From Paracoccus albus (GTDB taxonomy: Bacteria; Pseudomonadota; Alphaproteobacteria; Rhodobacterales; Rhodobacteraceae): DNA of 64,000 nucleotides. Under the pieces are notes generated by a model. The model saw nothing but the letters and a program-made list of their open reading frames with translations. It was not told the DNA's origin and ran no database searches. Location: assembly GCF_027913035.1 (NCBI RefSeq), contig NZ_CP115776.1, positions 124,001 to 188,000 of the forward strand, written 5' to 3'. Shown piece after piece: positions 24,669 to 34,235 of this stretch. Numbering within the stretch: the stretch's first letter is position 1; the number at the start of each line of letters is the position of its first letter. The translations under genes and the position numbers were made by a program.

Positions 24669-25795
24669 GCTGTTCCCCCGAATTTGGCAAGTGCGTCAAG
24701 AATCCGCTGCGTCGCTTTGCCGTCACCATAAGGATTGTGGGCAAAGCTCATCTGCTGATAGGCGGTTTCATCGGTCAGCAGGCGCGAGGCCCAATCGAAA
24801 ATGCGTTTCGTATCCGTGCCGACAAGCTGCACCGTTCCAGCCTCAAGCGCCTCAGGACGTTCCGTGGTATCACGCATGACCAAAACCGGTTTCCCCAGCG
24901 ACGGTGCCTCTTCCTGAATCCCGCCCGAATCGGTGATGATGATCGTCGCGCGGTTCATCAGCCACACGAAGGGCAGATAGTCCTGTGGCTCAATCAGGTG
25001 AATATTGTCATGTTTACCCAGAAGCCGCGTCACGGGTTCGCGGACATTCGGATTCATGTGCATCGGATAGACGATATCGACCTCTGGAAACCGTTCGGCA
25101 AGCTGGGCAATCGCGGTGCAAATCCGCTCGAAACCGCCGCCAAAGCTTTCACGGCGATGGCCGGTCACCAGAACCATCCGGCGATCCTCAGTCAGGAAAT
25201 CAAACCGCGCCGCGATCTCCTCCGCCATTCCCGTTTCGTTTTTGAAACGCCCGACCACATCCATCAGCGCATCAATGACGGTATTGCCGGTCACGATGAT
25301 CCGTTCCTCTGGCCCGCCCTCGCGCAGCAGGGCTTGGCGCGACGTATCCGTCGGCGCGAAATGCAATGTTGCCAGCGAGCCTGTCAGCCTTCGGTTCCCC
25401 TCCTCGGGCCAGGGCGAATAGATATTGCCGGTCCGCAAACCTGCCTCGACATGACCGACCGGGATGCGGGCATAGTAAGACGCGACGGTCGCTGAAAACG
25501 TCGTCGCCGTATCGCCGTGAACCAGCACGATGTCCGGGCGCTCCTTTTCCAGCACCGGCTTCAGACCGCTTAGGATGGTCGAGGTCACATCGTAGAGATC
25601 CTGCCCGCTTTTCATGATGTTCAGGTCGTGATCCGGCTTCAGCCCGAACAGCGTCGTGACCTGATCCAGCATCTCGCGATGCTGGCCCGTTACGCAGACA
25701 ACCCCTGTGAAGCGGGCATCCGCATCAATCGCCTTTGCAAGAGGGGCCATCTTGATTGCTTCGGGCCGGGTCCCGAATACGGTCATGACTTTCAT
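24665..25795 (-). CDS. wecB: UDP-N-acetylglucosamine 2-epimerase (non-hydrolysing)
   Basis: Cytoplasmic epimerase of 376 residues converting UDP-GlcNAc to UDP-ManNAc. [12 protein letters not shown] at the N-terminus, [29 protein letters not shown] and [22 protein letters not shown] are characteristic of the family. Full family length. The ATG overlaps the end of the upstream glycosyltransferase gene by four bases, and the stop overlaps wecC, so the genes are translationally coupled. Confidence 0.94.
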   Translation of the reverse strand: MKVMTVFGTRPEAIKMAPLAKAIDADARFTGVVCVTGQHREMLDQVTTLFGLKPDHDLNIMKSGQDLYDVTSTILSGLKPVLEKERPDIVLVHGDTATTFSATVASYYARIPVGHVEAGLRTGNIYSPWPEEGNRRLTGSLATLHFAPTDTSRQALLREGGPEERIIVTGNTVIDALMDVVGRFKNETGMAEEIAARFDFLTEDRRMVLVTGHRRESFGGGFERICTAIAQLAERFPEVDIVYPMHMNPNVREPVTRLLGKHDNIHLIEPQDYLPFVWLMNRATIIITDSGGIQEEAPSLGKPVLVMRDTTERPEALEAGTVQLVGTDTKRIFDWASRLLTDETAYQQMSFAHNPYGDGKATQRILDALAKFGGTA

Positions 25796-27351
25796 ATTTC
25801 GGCACCATTGATTGCGGCGGAAGAAGGCATTGTCTCTGACGCTAATGTCTGAAGGTTGATTGCGTCTGCACTGGCGATGTGGATCAGCGCGTTGAGCGTG
25901 GCGTCCTCATCGGTCATGTCGACGCAAAGCGAGCCGGGCGGAAGCTTCGTCCGCGAAAGGGCGCTGCCCGTTTCCGCAAAGGCCAGAACTGGACGCCCCG
26001 CCGAGCGGTAATCGGCGAGCTTCGAGGGCAGGTAGGGGTTGGTTCGAAATGCAGCATCAGTGGCTGTATCGTTGATGAACAGCCAATCCATGGCTCGCAT
26101 ATATGACAGCGCATCAAGGTAATCGAGCGCGGCAGAGGCGATCACAAACCTGTCGATACCAAGATCAGCGCATTGCCGCCGAAATTCACGGGGAACGTTG
26201 CCAAAAACCAGTAACCGCAGCTTTGCCTTCAGATGGTCAGGCAGCCGGGCGAAGGCGTTCAGCAAAGGTGTCAGATCCCGTCGCGGGTTCAGGTTTCCGA
26301 AATAGCCGATCCAGATATCACCACGCGAGGCTTTCGGACAGGGCATCTGTGAAAGGATGGTCGGACCGGGGACCGGATGTTCCTCGATTTCTGAAATGCT
26401 GCTTATCCGTGCGCGGACATTTTCAGGAAGGTCTGGCTGCGAACCCATCAGATCGCGCTGTTCTTCATTGTTGAAAACAATGCGGTCAGCAAGACAGAAG
26501 GGAAGATACTCCGCCCAGAACATCAGCGATTGTCCATCCGGAACGTCGAAACCACGCGCACGAATGGCGGCGGCAATCCGGCTGTTTTCCAGCCACGCGT
26601 CATCAACAAGGGCGTTGCTGTCGTCGCCTGTCAGGCTTTGGCGGCAAGGATCAGAGAACTCCGCCGTCCAACTATCGCCAAACCCCGCGACAAATGCAGC
26701 GGCGGCGGCGAAATGCGACTGAGCCCACATCGACCTGGAATAGATTTCGTCATAGCGTTGCGCCCCAAATTCGTCAGATTGCAGCGCCTGAACAGTGGCG
26801 TCGGCGAAATCAGTGAATGCGGCCGCTCTGGCCGGATAGTTTTCCGCCTCAAGGACAATATGTTGTCCGATCCGCGCCGAAATCGCCCCATAGAGCCCAC
26901 CGTCCAGCGGTGCCACGCCGCTCATATCGTTGGAAATCACATCGACGCTGTCGCCGCTTTTCTCAACGCGCCGCGCCATGACATTTCCCGATGCATTCGC
27001 AAAGGGGGGAAAAGCGAAGGCGATGACAAGGCGTGCGGATGGGCCTGACAGTTCCGGCAACTCTGCACCGGCTTTGCTCAGCATTTTTCTGATCTTGTCA
27101 TGCCATGCAGTGCATATCCCCAAACCGGTCCAGCGAAAGCGGGGTATCTGCCGGTATATCCGCTCGGCCTCCGAAATGTTCCCAAGGCTCGCTTCCAGCT
27201 CGACCGCCTCGCGCAAGCGCTCAAGCGAGGGCCGTATGTCTTGCGCGCGCGATAGCAGTGCGCGCCGCGTCTGAGCCGGAAGACAATCGGCCAGTTGCCG
27301 CTGCGCACGACACAAGCCATTTGCCAGAAATTCAATCTCTAGTTGTTTCAT
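25792..27351 (-). CDS. Putative GT-B glycosyltransferase of the polysaccharide operon
   Basis: Protein of 519 residues, largely lacking the textbook motifs but with a GT-B-like C-terminal half: [23 protein letters not shown] followed by [10 protein letters not shown] and [22 protein letters not shown], the latter matching the nucleotide-sugar site of GT4-like enzymes. The N-terminal about 100 residues are helical, as in the other glycosyltransferase of this operon. It lies seven bases after the coiled-coil gene and overlaps wecB. It probably builds the same surface glycan. Sugar specificity unknown. Confidence 0.7.
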   Translation of the reverse strand: MKQLEIEFLANGLCRAQRQLADCLPAQTRRALLSRAQDIRPSLERLREAVELEASLGNISEAERIYRQIPRFRWTGLGICTAWHDKIRKMLSKAGAELPELSGPSARLVIAFAFPPFANASGNVMARRVEKSGDSVDVISNDMSGVAPLDGGLYGAISARIGQHIVLEAENYPARAAAFTDFADATVQALQSDEFGAQRYDEIYSRSMWAQSHFAAAAAFVAGFGDSWTAEFSDPCRQSLTGDDSNALVDDAWLENSRIAAAIRARGFDVPDGQSLMFWAEYLPFCLADRIVFNNEEQRDLMGSQPDLPENVRARISSISEIEEHPVPGPTILSQMPCPKASRGDIWIGYFGNLNPRRDLTPLLNAFARLPDHLKAKLRLLVFGNVPREFRRQCADLGIDRFVIASAALDYLDALSYMRAMDWLFINDTATDAAFRTNPYLPSKLADYRSAGRPVLAFAETGSALSRTKLPPGSLCVDMTDEDATLNALIHIASADAINLQTLASETMPSSAAINGAEI

Positions 27352-27358
27352 TGGCGCA

Positions 27359-27802
27359 TTATGAAGCCGGTGGCGACTTGCGAAGTGTCGACTTCAGCCT
27401 TCTGAGCGGCCCGGTTATCTTCCAGGAGATGGTGTTGAACACGTCGTCTATCAAACGGAGCAGCCGGTCGCGATCGGCTTGTAGATCTGCAATCGTACGG
27501 TCTCGAATATCAAGCTGCCGCGAAAGCTCCCCGATTGTCAGCTCCGCATCGCTGGCATTCAACGCTGCATCGTCATTCCTTCGAAGTTCCGATTCCAGAT
27601 ATCTAATTTTATTATTTAAATCTGAGACGATTGCCTCCAGCCTGGCAACCTCATCCCCCAATACGGCGATATCGGTCATCCGCTCGACCATCGCATCTCC
27701 AGCCTCGCTGTTTGGAGCGGACTCATTATACTTCCGGGCCACCTGAGAGGCCTGATCGCTCTTATTAAGAGCCAATTCGTTTGAAGAGTATCGCCGTACC
27801 AT
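27359..27802 (-). CDS. Coiled-coil protein of the polysaccharide operon
   Basis: Protein of 147 residues with long heptad-rich stretches from about 40 to 115 (LGDEVARLEAIVSDLNNKIR; LSRQLDIRDRTIADLQADRD). It ends with NTISWKITGPLRRLKS, a short motif I associate with polysaccharide glycosyltransferases and their companion coiled-coil proteins. The ATG at 27802 has AGGA eight bases upstream and is just downstream of a ten-base palindrome ACTGATCAGT (27815-27824). It is the first gene of the minus-strand glycan operon. It may act as an oligomerisation or scaffold partner for the transferases; this is inference. Confidence 0.65.
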   Translation of the reverse strand: MVRRYSSNELALNKSDQASQVARKYNESAPNSEAGDAMVERMTDIAVLGDEVARLEAIVSDLNNKIRYLESELRRNDDAALNASDAELTIGELSRQLDIRDRTIADLQADRDRLLRLIDDVFNTISWKITGPLRRLKSTLRKSPPAS

Positions 27803-28436
27803 TCGATGTTCCTGACTGATCAGTAACTCTCTCTATGGTTGTATATCCTTAGGTAAAATTTGTGAAGGAGAAATTCGTCCTTAGGTTGTGCTTTGGTGCG
27901 CGTGCTCACCTGGCTGCAAGGAGGTTCTCGTCTGTAAGCCGCGGATCGTCCCGTTTAAAACGCTGAATTTAACCTGGCTGTCTGATGCCAAGCTTTGGCC
28001 GTACGTTCCTGCAGGACGAGTGGTCGATGGTACAGGTTCGTCACGTTATGGCCGCGACCTCGCGCTGCGTCAGTGTGGCAATACAGCAATTGAAACCCTG
28101 CCGGCAGGAGCGGAGCTGGAATTCGGGTATCTCTCCAAAGACGGTCACGAGGTAGCGAAAGCGGCAGACAGTCGATGATCTGAGGACTTGGCACAAGAAG
28201 CCCTGCTCGTCAGTTGTTACCGGAGATAGAGGAGGCAATGATCGTCGCCTTCGACACCGGCAAATGCGGCCGGACGATTTGTTTAAGGCCCGCAGCCATC
28301 GATCCCAAGCCTGACGCGTTCAGGGCCGCATCGATTCCTGCAACCTCATGGCGTTTTCCGGCATCCTGATGTGAAGGACGGCGAGAAAATACGGCGGATG
28401 CTGTTCAACTGCCATCGCTAGGCAGGCAATTGACGC
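27803..28436. other. 634-base interval without a recognisable gene
   Basis: This stretch separates the polysaccharide operon from the SARP-like regulator. It contains only short open frames on both strands (for example 27888-28178 plus and 28041-28238 minus) that match no family I know and lack ribosome sites. The texture (several interrupted frames with coding-like composition) suggests decayed genes or a mobile-element relic, but no transposase motif or terminal repeats could be identified. The palindrome ACTGATCAGT at 27815-27824 probably belongs to the promoter of the coiled-coil gene. Confidence 0.4.
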
Positions 28437-30023
28437 TCAGTCTCGATCCAGATCCAGCAGGCCGTTTCTAGCTGCGTCAAGATAACCGATATCGCGCAGT
28501 GTGTCCGCGGGGTAGCGGCGGTCGAAAAGAAACCGCTCGATCGTGAAGTCGGGCTCAATCAATGCCAGCTTTCCGGCAGAGGCCATTGCGGCCTTTATAT
28601 CGCCGTTGCAAGCCTGCAGCGCCAGCAACTGGCGCAATGGGGCACGGTAATTGACGTTGCCCTGTGCCGCCCGTTCGGCTGCTTCCATAGCTTCTTGAGG
28701 GCGACGCATGGAAAGGCAAAGAATGGCATGTTGCAGGCTGCACATCGCCTCAAATTTTGAATAGGCGGAGATCTGGCTGGCGTGGCGTGACATTTCCCAC
28801 GCTGTCTTCGCGTCGCCCTGCGTGGCACGGGCCTTTGACATGGCCAGAAGAGCAAAAAGATTATGCGGATCCTCCCGCAGAACCCGGACCGCCCTTTGCG
28901 CCGCCCCGCCGATATCACCCAGAAGCCCGCCCCGCACGCTGGCCGACAGGGCAAGCACCATCGGCTCATCGGGGGACAGGCCTTCGGCCCGGTTCAGCAG
29001 GTCGGTCATTTCAGCGCGCAGATCGTTCGTGTCAGGTTGCACCTCCTCCAGTGCCATAGACATCAGCACCCATGCGCCAAAAGCCAGGAAAAGCCCGGAT
29101 TGCAGCTGACTATATGCCGATCCAAGCCCGTCGAAAGCGCGGCTCATGGCAGTGGCATCGAAGCTGAGCGTATCGCGCAGCGCTGATTGGACATAACGGC
29201 TGCGCTGAGCGATGGTCGAATCTGGCCGGGAATGTTGCGGCAGGCGCTCCAGTGCCGCATCGGCCACACCCCAGCAGAAACGACCAAGCGCTTGCTCATC
29301 CGCCAAAAATCCGTGAAGGTCGCTGACGAAACAATGGTCGCTATGGACCAGATCGTCAGTGGCTGGGTCGATAACCTGCGCGAGGATCATCGCGCTTTTG
29401 TCCCCCTGATCGACCGAGGTGCGGATGATAAGGTCCGGGTTTTCCTGACGGAGCGTCCGCCTGGCACAGGCGATGAAGCCGCTGACCGTCTTGCCGATCT
29501 GATCGTCCACCATCTGCGCCAGCGGGTTGACGCCCTGCGCCGTTCTCCATGGCATTCCGCATTGGATAAGCACCACGTGGCCTGGATCGCTGTCTGTCTT
29601 GACGCGGTCGGCATAGCTGACGCGCTTATGGATAAGCCAGTCGTTGAATTCCGGGTCAAGGATATCCAGCCCTTCCAGAAACTCTCCCTCTGCCGAGTGG
29701 TCGGCAAGGTCGGTTTGCACGGCCGAGGCATCAAGCCAGACATGTTTGCGGTCGCTGCCCAGAACATGGGCAGCGGGGCCAAAGCAGCGCCGGATTTCCA
29801 GCAGGGCGGATCGCAGACTGCCCTGCGCCTGCCGCGGGGCGCGATCGCTCCACAATTTGTCCTCTAGCCAGCGGCGCCCGCGCCGCATCGACGGGGTTTC
29901 TGCCAGCAGTGCCAGAAGACCGATTGACTTTCGGCCAAGCGGCGTAATGTCCGCACCATTCGAATCGGTCACGAGAAATGATCCCCGCAATCGGATTTTA
30001 AGGCGGCCATTAGAATTTGGCAT
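28437..30023 (-). CDS. SARP-like transcriptional regulator with helical repeat C-terminus
   Basis: Protein of 528 residues. The first about 100 residues look like the OmpR-type winged helix of SARP/AfsR-like activators: LRGSFLVTDSNGADITPLGRKSIGLLALLA, then RRWLEDKLWSDRAPRQAQGSLRSALLEIRR, the classic segment before the recognition helix. A middle region (about 150-290) has a VADAALERL-type pattern reminiscent of adenylate-cyclase-associated regulators, and the C-terminal 230 residues carry helical TPR-like repeats. There is no NB-ARC ATPase. It is divergent, across 136 bases, from the haloperoxidase-fold gene and likely controls that cluster. SARP proteins typically activate nearby operons; the signal here is unknown. 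Confidence 0.75.
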   Translation of the reverse strand: MPNSNGRLKIRLRGSFLVTDSNGADITPLGRKSIGLLALLAETPSMRRGRRWLEDKLWSDRAPRQAQGSLRSALLEIRRCFGPAAHVLGSDRKHVWLDASAVQTDLADHSAEGEFLEGLDILDPEFNDWLIHKRVSYADRVKTDSDPGHVVLIQCGMPWRTAQGVNPLAQMVDDQIGKTVSGFIACARRTLRQENPDLIIRTSVDQGDKSAMILAQVIDPATDDLVHSDHCFVSDLHGFLADEQALGRFCWGVADAALERLPQHSRPDSTIAQRSRYVQSALRDTLSFDATAMSRAFDGLGSAYSQLQSGLFLAFGAWVLMSMALEEVQPDTNDLRAEMTDLLNRAEGLSPDEPMVLALSASVRGGLLGDIGGAAQRAVRVLREDPHNLFALLAMSKARATQGDAKTAWEMSRHASQISAYSKFEAMCSLQHAILCLSMRRPQEAMEAAERAAQGNVNYRAPLRQLLALQACNGDIKAAMASAGKLALIEPDFTIERFLFDRRYPADTLRDIGYLDAARNGLLDLDRD

Positions 30024-30159
30024 GAATCGACAAATCCCGCGAACGTAGGAAGCGTCCGAGCGTTAAACCAGCGTCAAAAAGCCGGACCTTCCGGATTGAT
30101 AATTGACCCATCTTATCTGTGTTGCAAAAATCCATCAACTAATTGCATCGGAGATTGTG

Positions 30160-31368
30160 ATGGCCGGATTAGGCATGTTGGGTCCCAGCAACGGAAAAAA
30201 CGGGAAAAATGGCAAGAACGGAAAAAACGGAAAAAATGGCAAGGATGGAGATGACGGTGTGTTTCACGCCGGTGGTCCTTCCGATACCGTTCTGAGTTAT
30301 GCGCTTCTAAGCTCGCATCAAGGCATTACGCCGGTTTGGGACACTGCGGGTCTACGCCCAGCTTCGGCGGCCGGCAACGAAGTGGGACCGGAAGATTCAT
30401 CCGATTTCAGGAACTTCGTCCATCTGGAGCCGCTTTATCGCGAACATCTTGTCGACTATCGCCTGCTATCGCTGTTTAAAACGCTTTCGCTTGAACCGGG
30501 CGAGGATATTTCTCTTTTTACGCGCCGAAAGCGCACGGGTCCAAGGCGAATGCGCAAGCCGGACCCTTTGTTTCGTTTGCCGCTATTCAACATGGATCGC
30601 GCCACACTTGAAAAGCAGGTAGCAATGATCAAGACGGCATCATTGCTGCGAGAAGAGCGATTAGAGGAAATCGTCGTTCAGCAGACCGATATCATATCGT
30701 TTTTCGGAATGATCAATTATCTGGATGCTGATTCGACGCCATATACTGTGATGCTGCTCTACGCGCTTTTGCGTTTGGGGACCACATTGGAAACGCCCAT
30801 GAAGCTTTTTGCCAATGCGCCACGGCCCATCGCCGTTTCGGCCTTTGTGCAGCCGATGATCCAGACTCCGACCCATGCCAGCTATCCTAGCGGCCATGCG
30901 GTCGAGGCTTATATGATTGCGACTGTGCTCTATGCGCTCAGCGGTGCGCAGCCAATCGGGATCATGCAAAGCGGGCCATCGAAGTCGTTCGATGTGAGCA
31001 CCGCGTTCAGCGATCCGGGTGCACCGTTGATGCGGCTTGCGGCGCGGATCGCGGAGAATCGCACTGTCGCGGGCGTGCATTATCCTATTGATAACTTCGC
31101 TGGCGCGGGGCTTGGGCTGGCGATTGGTGAATATCTTGTCAATGCGCTCGCAGGTGGCAAAAAGACGGGCTCCTATCGTATCACGCCGCCGGATCTGGCC
31201 GATACATTTTTCGAGTTTGAAACGGTTACAATAGGGGATGCAACCAATCCCGGCGCAATTGAAAAGACTGGTAAGCTGAATGTCGATCCAGATCGTACCG
31301 ATCCCCTGCTGCGTCAGATCTGGCGCAGAGCGCGGCGCGAGATGATCACGGTTGCACCTGCCTCCTGA
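30160..31368 (+). CDS. PAP2 / vanadium-dependent haloperoxidase-fold protein with collagen-like N-terminus
   Basis: Protein of 402 residues with all three PAP2-superfamily motifs: K215-x6-R222-P, PSGH at 243-246, and R301-x5-H307-x3-D311. These residues bind phosphate in acid phosphatases and vanadate in haloperoxidases. The length and the wide spacing resemble bacterial vanadium haloperoxidase-like proteins more than small PAP2 lipid phosphatases. Residues 12-33 are a G-x-y tract (GKN five times, then GKD, GDD). There is no signal peptide or clear membrane helix. Start at 30160 is supported by GGAG six bases upstream; an in-frame GTG lies one codon earlier. Its stop codon abuts the stop of the convergent subtilase gene. 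Chemistry (phosphatase or halogenation) cannot be told from sequence. Confidence 0.78.
   Translation: MAGLGMLGPSNGKNGKNGKNGKNGKNGKDGDDGVFHAGGPSDTVLSYALLSSHQGITPVWDTAGLRPASAAGNEVGPEDSSDFRNFVHLEPLYREHLVDYRLLSLFKTLSLEPGEDISLFTRRKRTGPRRMRKPDPLFRLPLFNMDRATLEKQVAMIKTASLLREERLEEIVVQQTDIISFFGMINYLDADSTPYTVMLLYALLRLGTTLETPMKLFANAPRPIAVSAFVQPMIQTPTHASYPSGHAVEAYMIATVLYALSGAQPIGIMQSGPSKSFDVSTAFSDPGAPLMRLAARIAENRTVAGVHYPIDNFAGAGLGLAIGEYLVNALAGGKKTGSYRITPPDLADTFFEFETVTIGDATNPGAIEKTGKLNVDPDRTDPLLRQIWRRARREMITVAPAS
30193..30255 (+). repeat. Nine-base coding tandem repeat encoding G-x-y triplets
   Basis: Seven consecutive nine-base units of the form GGN-AAR-AAY (the last two diverged to GGC-AAG-GAT and GGA-GAT-GAC) encode GKN x5, GKD and GDD in the N-terminus of the haloperoxidase-fold protein. 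Codon variation between units (GGA/GGG/GGC, AAC/AAT) shows the repeat is maintained at protein level and is not a very fresh slippage product. Confidence 0.9.
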
Positions 31369-33384
31369 TCACAGCGATTCAGTAAGCCGTCGCGATAGGA
31401 TTGCCGCGGCTGCACTGGTCCCCGACAGGCGAGTGCGGCTGCCGCTATAGGTTCCTGAGGCGTCAAGACCAGCGAGCGCGATGGTATCGACCTGCGCGGT
31501 TGCTGACGGGTCGTCGATTGCCGCCCATTCCGCACCTTCGCCAGAGTAGTCAGCCCTGATCTCAGCACCGTAAAAGCGCAGGTCCGCGCCTGCGGTATGA
31601 ATGCGCCGCGAAGCCGGATCACTACCCAGTTGTGCCGTGGTATAGCTGCTGTTTGTGCCATGATTGGTCAGCGGGGCTGTGACATCGCGGATCAATACAT
31701 CATCCTGGATATGCGCAACAATGGTGCCGTCGAAGTAGGACTGTCGACCGCCGGTAACAAAGCCCGGTGCGCTGTCGCCACGCTGGATCTGCAAAACCAG
31801 ATCCAGCGGCTGATCGCTGGGGTTTTGGAACTGCAGTTTCCATGCCCCGGAAGGCGCAGAGGCCAGCGGCGCGCGCGGATCGTGCGGCGTTGCATATGGA
31901 AGATGCCCCGTGGGCGCGATTGCCAACATCAGATAGCCGGGCTGCACGGGGCGATCAGGTGGCGTGCGAACAGGAACATGATAAAGCCTGCATGGTGTCG
32001 TATCATCGCCGCCGGTCAGTGGTGGCAGAGCCTCATTGGGGGGTGCCGTTCCGTCAAGCCCCGCAGCAGCGTTGGGGGCATTGAGGGTAATGCGCAGGCC
32101 ATCGGGTGGCGCGGCCAGCCGGCTGAGCCCGTCCTGCGTCTTCACCGCGCGAATTTCCATGAAAGTCGGGAATGGGTTGTCAGGTGGCGCGATCCAATGC
32201 GGGGCAGCCACCGTATCGCCGGGCGGAACGCAAAGCCTCGCCACCTGCCGCCGATTTCGGCTGTTGCCAAAGGCATAGACGACATGGACCGTCTGACCAT
32301 ATTGCTCTGCCAGAAGGATCTCGCGGCGAATTTGCTCTTCCAGAAACTTGCTGCCATCCTTCGGGCCGGCAAGCGTTCCATAGCTGATATTCACCACCAG
32401 CGGGCTGCGAAGAGACAGCCTGCGGGCGCGGGCGCAAAGCCAGCGGAATCCTTGCACGATATAGCTTTCGCTTGTCGTGCCAGAGGTATCCATCGCCGCT
32501 TCGGGGGGCAACTGCACCGCAAGCAGTGGATCGCCGGAGCGATCCCCCCCAAAAGCCAGATCGGCGACCGAGCTGCCATGCCCGTCAATCGGCGGCGGTT
32601 CCCTGAAAGCAGCCACGGTGTGCAAGTCGGTGTTGATCTCGTGATAGATGCTGCGTTCGCTTTTGCGCGTATCTGTAATCAGGTCGTCGATGTCGCGGCC
32701 AGTCAACACGCGGCCGACATGGATGTGCACGCCCGGACCGAAAGTGTTTTCATGCAGTCTTTCGCGCGATTGCAGCCATATCGCGCTGAACCGTGTCTGA
32801 TCGGCGGTTTCACGAAAACGGCGGTTAAGAAAACCGATATCGTTGTCGATCAGCGCACCTATAGCCTGATCGGAGGCAAGGCGAATATTCTGTCCTTCGG
32901 GTGGTGGGTCGTCGATTGTCGTGACAAGTGCCGGCGCGCCAATATCAATGACATCGGCAAAGGCCAGTGTCTGCTCATGCTCTGCCCATGTCTCGGCCAC
33001 TGGACGATAGAAGAAAAATTCAAGCACAGGCTCGACCGGACCGCCTGAAGACATGGCCACGGCATAGTGGATAAGGGCAGTCATGACCTCTTCGGGGTCG
33101 AATTTGTGTGTATCGCCGTCAAGAAACTCCAACCCGCGCAGCTTTTGTAGCCGATATGCAATGCCCCCCTCTTGCTTGCGATGAAGGGCGCGCGGCTCAC
33201 CTTTTGGGGTAATCAAGTTCTCTCGTTGCAGAAAATCGAAAGCTTCTTCCTGAGTGAGCGGATCACGGATGCGGCCAAATACCGGCTCCATCATTAAACC
33301 TTCGGCATCTCCGGGTCGCAGCAGGGTTTTTTCCAACTCGCGCGCCCAGTGCAGGTAGCCGTCCCAGAAAAAAAATTCCGGCAT
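31369..33384 (-). CDS. Divergent S8 (subtilisin-like) serine peptidase without signal peptide
   Basis: Protein of 671 residues. The subtilase triad is recognisable: Asp180 in IGALIDNDIGF, His269 in DGHGSSVADLAFG and Ser657 in LSGTSAAAAI close to the C-terminus, with the oxyanion Asn374 in YAFGNS and VVNISYG ahead of it. The N-terminal about 175 residues form an unrecognised domain, and about 250 residues are inserted between Asn and Ser. No export signal is seen, so it should be intracellular. Start at 33384 (MPEFFFWDG) has GGGAG six bases upstream. It converges on the haloperoxidase-fold gene with no spacer. Ser and His are firm; the target is unknown. Confidence 0.8.
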   Translation of the reverse strand: MPEFFFWDGYLHWARELEKTLLRPGDAEGLMMEPVFGRIRDPLTQEEAFDFLQRENLITPKGEPRALHRKQEGGIAYRLQKLRGLEFLDGDTHKFDPEEVMTALIHYAVAMSSGGPVEPVLEFFFYRPVAETWAEHEQTLAFADVIDIGAPALVTTIDDPPPEGQNIRLASDQAIGALIDNDIGFLNRRFRETADQTRFSAIWLQSRERLHENTFGPGVHIHVGRVLTGRDIDDLITDTRKSERSIYHEINTDLHTVAAFREPPPIDGHGSSVADLAFGGDRSGDPLLAVQLPPEAAMDTSGTTSESYIVQGFRWLCARARRLSLRSPLVVNISYGTLAGPKDGSKFLEEQIRREILLAEQYGQTVHVVYAFGNSRNRRQVARLCVPPGDTVAAPHWIAPPDNPFPTFMEIRAVKTQDGLSRLAAPPDGLRITLNAPNAAAGLDGTAPPNEALPPLTGGDDTTPCRLYHVPVRTPPDRPVQPGYLMLAIAPTGHLPYATPHDPRAPLASAPSGAWKLQFQNPSDQPLDLVLQIQRGDSAPGFVTGGRQSYFDGTIVAHIQDDVLIRDVTAPLTNHGTNSSYTTAQLGSDPASRRIHTAGADLRFYGAEIRADYSGEGAEWAAIDDPSATAQVDTIALAGLDASGTYSGSRTRLSGTSAAAAILSRRLTESL

Positions 33385-33591
33385 TGCCATCTCCCGTGAT
33401 CCGCCCGCAACCATTCAGCCAATACGACTTGCTTCGGTCAAGCCCGTCAACCTGCGAAAGGCGCGTATAAGGGCGCTTTTGACGCTTTATTAACGGAATG
33501 TACTGGTCGGATTAACGCTGCTGTGACGCGATCCATTGAGAATGGGCGCACAGCATTTAACGATTATCCGTCTCAAACTGGAGCGATAAGC

Positions 33592-34149
33592 ATGCCAATT
33601 AAGTCAAAGTCCGGTTCCGCAGGTCTTGCTTCTTTGAACGAAGATGACCTGAATGTCCTGTTTGAGTTATTCAGGGACAGGCTAATCGCCGAAGGGCTGG
33701 TCAATGCAGCTGGCACTGACGCCGTACCTTCCGGCCAGCCGGTCTCATCCAAAGCCCCTGCGGTGCAATGCTGTCCAATTTGTGGCAGCGCGGACGCCGC
33801 GCCGGATTCGGATGACGACGCGCCGCCCGTCTGGTTCGTCGCAGAGGGGGGCTACAGCTCCCGGATCAAAACGATGCGTATATGGATCGAATTGCAAGAG
33901 GCGCTGATCGACTGGAAAGATCGCCACTGCGAAACGATGCCAGAAACGCGGCTTGATGAAATGGCGGCTTCAGCCGTTTGCGCGCGGATGGATGTGCTTG
34001 CGGCGGTGAATCTGTCTTTCTGGTTCCGGTGCCGTGGCGTCTATCTGCACTATAACGACATCGCTTCAGATGAAACGTTGCAGGATGTGGTCACGACGTT
34101 ACAGGTGATTCTGGAAGATCTTGGCCATATAATCGCCGAGGAACTCTGA
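33592..34149 (+). CDS. Hypothetical protein with a CPICG motif
   Basis: Protein of 185 residues that I do not recognise. After a low-complexity linker it has CCPICGSADA (about residues 61-70), half of a zinc-ribbon pattern, with no clear second CxxC; a GYSSRIKTMRIWIELQEALIDWKDR helix and a mostly helical C-terminus follow. GGAG lies eight bases before the ATG at 33592. It is divergent from the subtilase across about 207 bases. Its placement suggests it belongs with the SARP/haloperoxidase-fold/subtilase cluster, perhaps as substrate, adaptor or inhibitor of the peptidase. That is only context. Confidence 0.6.
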   Translation: MPIKSKSGSAGLASLNEDDLNVLFELFRDRLIAEGLVNAAGTDAVPSGQPVSSKAPAVQCCPICGSADAAPDSDDDAPPVWFVAEGGYSSRIKTMRIWIELQEALIDWKDRHCETMPETRLDEMAASAVCARMDVLAAVNLSFWFRCRGVYLHYNDIASDETLQDVVTTLQVILEDLGHIIAEEL

Positions 34150-34235
34150 TCGGGTTCAGACGATGGCGGAAGCTCACCAGGCAAGTTTTTTACGACGCTT
34201 CTGCGTGTCCCTGACAGCGTGTTTGATGTCCATGA

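Noticed and set aside
28437..30023. Antibiotic-cluster SARP regulator
   Set aside because: The winged helix is SARP-like, but no biosynthetic genes such as PKS, NRPS or tailoring enzymes are nearby.
30193..30255. Short tandem repeat considered as a CRISPR-like or regulatory array
   Set aside because: The units are nine bases, contiguous, in frame and code for G-x-y triplets; there are no spacers.
31597..33048. Plus-strand open frame of 483 codons opposite the subtilase
   Set aside because: Antisense to the gene with the S8 triad; no family features.
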